7,601 nt of DNA from Dehalococcoidia bacterium (GTDB taxonomy: Bacteria > Chloroflexota > Dehalococcoidia > SHYD01 > SHYC01), in assembly GCA_016844365.1 (NCBI GenBank), contig JAENIT010000034.1, positions 1 through 7,601 on the forward strand, given 5' to 3'. Shown one piece after another: positions 6,155-7,601 of the stretch. Position 1 is the stretch's first letter. Every line of letters begins with the position of its first letter. Below the pieces are notes generated by a model. It ran no database searches and was not told the origin of the DNA. It worked only from the letters and a program-made list of their open reading frames with translations. A program made the translations under genes and the position numbers.

Positions 6155-7294
6155 TCAGGCAAGGACGCCTTTCTTCCTGGTGTATGGCAACTCCTGCGAA
6201 TATCCATGTAATACATTCTGGCACAGACCGAGGTAGGCCCTGGCTGTGGCCTCCCAGCTATACTCTTCCGCTATCTCCCTCGACCGCCTTCCCATAGCCA
6301 TCCGCAGCCCTGGCTGCTCTACCAGGCGGCCTATGGCCTCCCCAAGGGCCACAGAGTCCCCGGTGGAAACCAGAAAACCGTTCTCCCCTGATCTTACCAA
6401 TCCCCGTGTCCCATAGATATCAGTGGTAACCACAGGCAAGCCGCTTGCCATAGCCTCCAGAACGACGTTCGGCATCCCCTCCTCGAAGGATGGGAGCGCA
6501 AAGACATCCGCTTTCTGGTAGCGCTCCCCCAGAGTAGCCCTATCCGCCTCCTCGGTCCCCTCACCTACAATCTCAAGCTCCACTGGCATGGGAGCGCAGC
6601 GGGACACGTAGGGGAGACACTCGATAAGATACTTGGCTCCTTTCTGCTCCACCAAGCGGCCGGCGAAGAGGATTCGAAACCTACTGCCCTCGCCCTTAGA
6701 GTCGGAAGTTGGATGGAAAAAATCGGTGTCCACGCCGTTGGGTATAACTTCTACGCTACCCTTGGTATAGCTTCGCATCGCCAGCTCTGACAGCCCCTTG
6801 CTGTTGGCAACCACTACGCTGGCATTATCCCAAACAAAAGAGGTCATAGGCCCCAGTAGCCGATGGGCCATGCCCAGCTCGCCCTGAAGAAACCCGGGGA
6901 CATCGCCCCCACGTAGAGAGAGGATATAGGGCAAACCCAGCGCTTTCTTCAGGACCCATCCCAAAGGTCCTGTAGGCACACCAAAGAACACAACTGCAAT
7001 ATGGGGCCTGAAACTGCGCGCTAGCAGTAGCGCGGGCACCAACGCGCCAGCTATGAAGGTCGCCATTTCAGGGAGAGAGCAGCGATCTACTCGTCGCCGT
7101 ACCACAGGGACACGGCGCACCTGGTACCCGTCTCGCCTCTCGAAGACGGGAAGTCCTCGATAGGCGGATGTGAGGACCGCGACTTCGTTGCCGAACCCGG
7201 CCAGATGGCGGGCTATCTGCGACGAGGCGTAGCCAGCGCCGCCACCTAAAGGCGGGAACTCGTAATTAATGATGAGAATCCGCATTCTCTTCAT
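6155..7294 (-). CDS. GT4-family (GT-B fold) glycosyltransferase with a shortened C-terminal lobe segment
   Basis: This 379-residue cytoplasmic enzyme is predicted to move a sugar from a nucleotide-sugar donor to a glycan or lipid acceptor with retention of configuration. The N-terminal lobe has the acceptor-side glycine loop PPLGGGAGY at 14-22. The hinge region shows VVANSKGLSEL at 161-171 and VIPNGVDTDFF at 183-193. The donor lobe has FAGRLVEQKGAKYL at 210-223 with the expected Arg213 and Lys218, and the EX7E pair Glu272/Glu280 in FEEGMPNVVLE. Between VGEG (243-246) and YQKADVF (259-265) only 12 residues remain, where about 30-35 are usual, so part of the second Rossmann lobe appears missing. 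The ATG at 7294 is supported by AGGTG at 7298-7302, five bases beyond AGG. It begins 18 nt after the methyltransferase stop, and the membrane protein gene follows almost without a gap. Donor and acceptor cannot be read from the sequence. Confidence 0.93.
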   Translation of the reverse strand: MKRMRILIINYEFPPLGGGAGYASSQIARHLAGFGNEVAVLTSAYRGLPVFERRDGYQVRRVPVVRRRVDRCSLPEMATFIAGALVPALLLARSFRPHIAVVFFGVPTGPLGWVLKKALGLPYILSLRGGDVPGFLQGELGMAHRLLGPMTSFVWDNASVVVANSKGLSELAMRSYTKGSVEVIPNGVDTDFFHPTSDSKGEGSRFRILFAGRLVEQKGAKYLIECLPYVSRCAPMPVELEIVGEGTEEADRATLGERYQKADVFALPSFEEGMPNVVLEAMASGLPVVTTDIYGTRGLVRSGENGFLVSTGDSVALGEAIGRLVEQPGLRMAMGRRSREIAEEYSWEATARAYLGLCQNVLHGYSQELPYTRKKGVLA

Positions 7295-7312
7295 TCACAC
7301 CTAGGAACGGTT

Positions 7313-7601
7313 TTACGAGCTAACGGGGGCTCGGCTCTTAAGCCTCCCCCACCCCCGCCAGCTATTCTGATTGCGCCAGGAGATGACCACCTCCTCGAGA
7401 CCCGCCTCTCGGAACCAGCTTTCAAACTCCTCCCGCCTGATGTAGAAGGCCACAGGAGCCGCCATGTGGTCGAATATAACGTGATGGTTGTGGCGAAATC
7501 CGAACTGGGAGAGCCACAGGAGGTAGCTGTTGTAGGGAAGAATCCGGGCCAGAGGGCTAAGCTCCCTGATGGCATTTATAGGCCTGTACACCAGCTTTAA
7601 G
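7313..7601 (-). CDS. Class I SAM-dependent methyltransferase, C-terminal fragment (5' end cut by window edge)
   Basis: The frame is open from the right edge (reading LKLVYRPIN...) to TAA at 7313-7315, giving 95 residues of the C-terminus. The order of a loop with NSYLLWLS, then FDHMAAPVAFYIRREEFESWFREAGL, then VVISWRNQNSWRGWGR, is typical of the tail of Methyltransf_11-type enzymes from surface polysaccharide and small-molecule clusters. In these, EEFESWF..AGL forms the helix before the last two strands. The SAM-binding motif (usually near the N-terminus) lies outside the window, so the assignment rests on the tail alone. A GTG at 7591 could act as a start, but the open frame and family length make it almost certainly internal. 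It is the first gene of the visible operon; the glycosyltransferase starts 18 nt downstream. The methyl acceptor, a sugar or lipid-linked intermediate, is inferred from context only. Confidence 0.75.
   Translation of the reverse strand, partial: LKLVYRPINAIRELSPLARILPYNSYLLWLSQFGFRHNHHVIFDHMAAPVAFYIRREEFESWFREAGLEEVVISWRNQNSWRGWGRLKSRAPVSS

Noticed and set aside
7291..7575. 94-codon minus-strand frame overlapping the methyltransferase end
   Set aside because: The competing frame (open from the right edge to 7313) gives a recognisable methyltransferase tail. This one is low-complexity (Gly- and Arg-rich) and matches nothing I know.

Overview
The window is a stretch of a bacterial cell-surface glycan (polysaccharide or glycolipid) locus. 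All five genes lie on the minus strand, so transcription runs from high to low coordinates. In reading order they are: the C-terminal end of a SAM-dependent methyltransferase (cut by the right edge), a GT4-family glycosyltransferase, a UPF0104/LPG_synthase_TM-type membrane protein, a very large polytopic membrane protein with a duplicated extracytoplasmic region, and a phenylacetate-CoA-ligase/CapK-type adenylating enzyme (cut by the left edge).

The first four genes are packed with gaps of 18, 3 (or 39, depending on the start chosen) and 25 nt, so they look like one operon. The only real intergenic space is 1135-1308. It holds two small hairpins just after the giant gene's stop, and then a compact family of TTCGACA/TGTCGAA repeats that ends against the start codon of the CapK-like gene.

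A plausible division of labour is inference from family membership. The cytoplasmic GT4 enzyme adds a sugar to a nucleotide-sugar-derived or lipid-linked acceptor. The methyltransferase decorates an intermediate. The UPF0104-like protein handles or translocates a lipid-linked intermediate. The giant membrane protein acts on the outer face, perhaps as a GT-C-type lipid-phosphosugar-dependent transferase with carbohydrate-binding ectodomains. The CapK-like enzyme activates a carboxylic acid, as its relatives do in capsule clusters.

The organism cannot be named from the sequence. The fairly GC-rich DNA, GTG/TTG starts, G-rich ribosome binding sites, large GT-C-like proteins with beta-rich tails and TTCGACAGGCTCAGG-type intergenic repeats recall environmental Chloroflexota, but this is a weak inference. 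No tRNA, rRNA, CRISPR array, transposase or phage gene was seen. The most distinctive item is the 1273-residue membrane protein: its roughly 340-residue extracytoplasmic unit is present twice, with long near-gapless similarity, and its function is not established.
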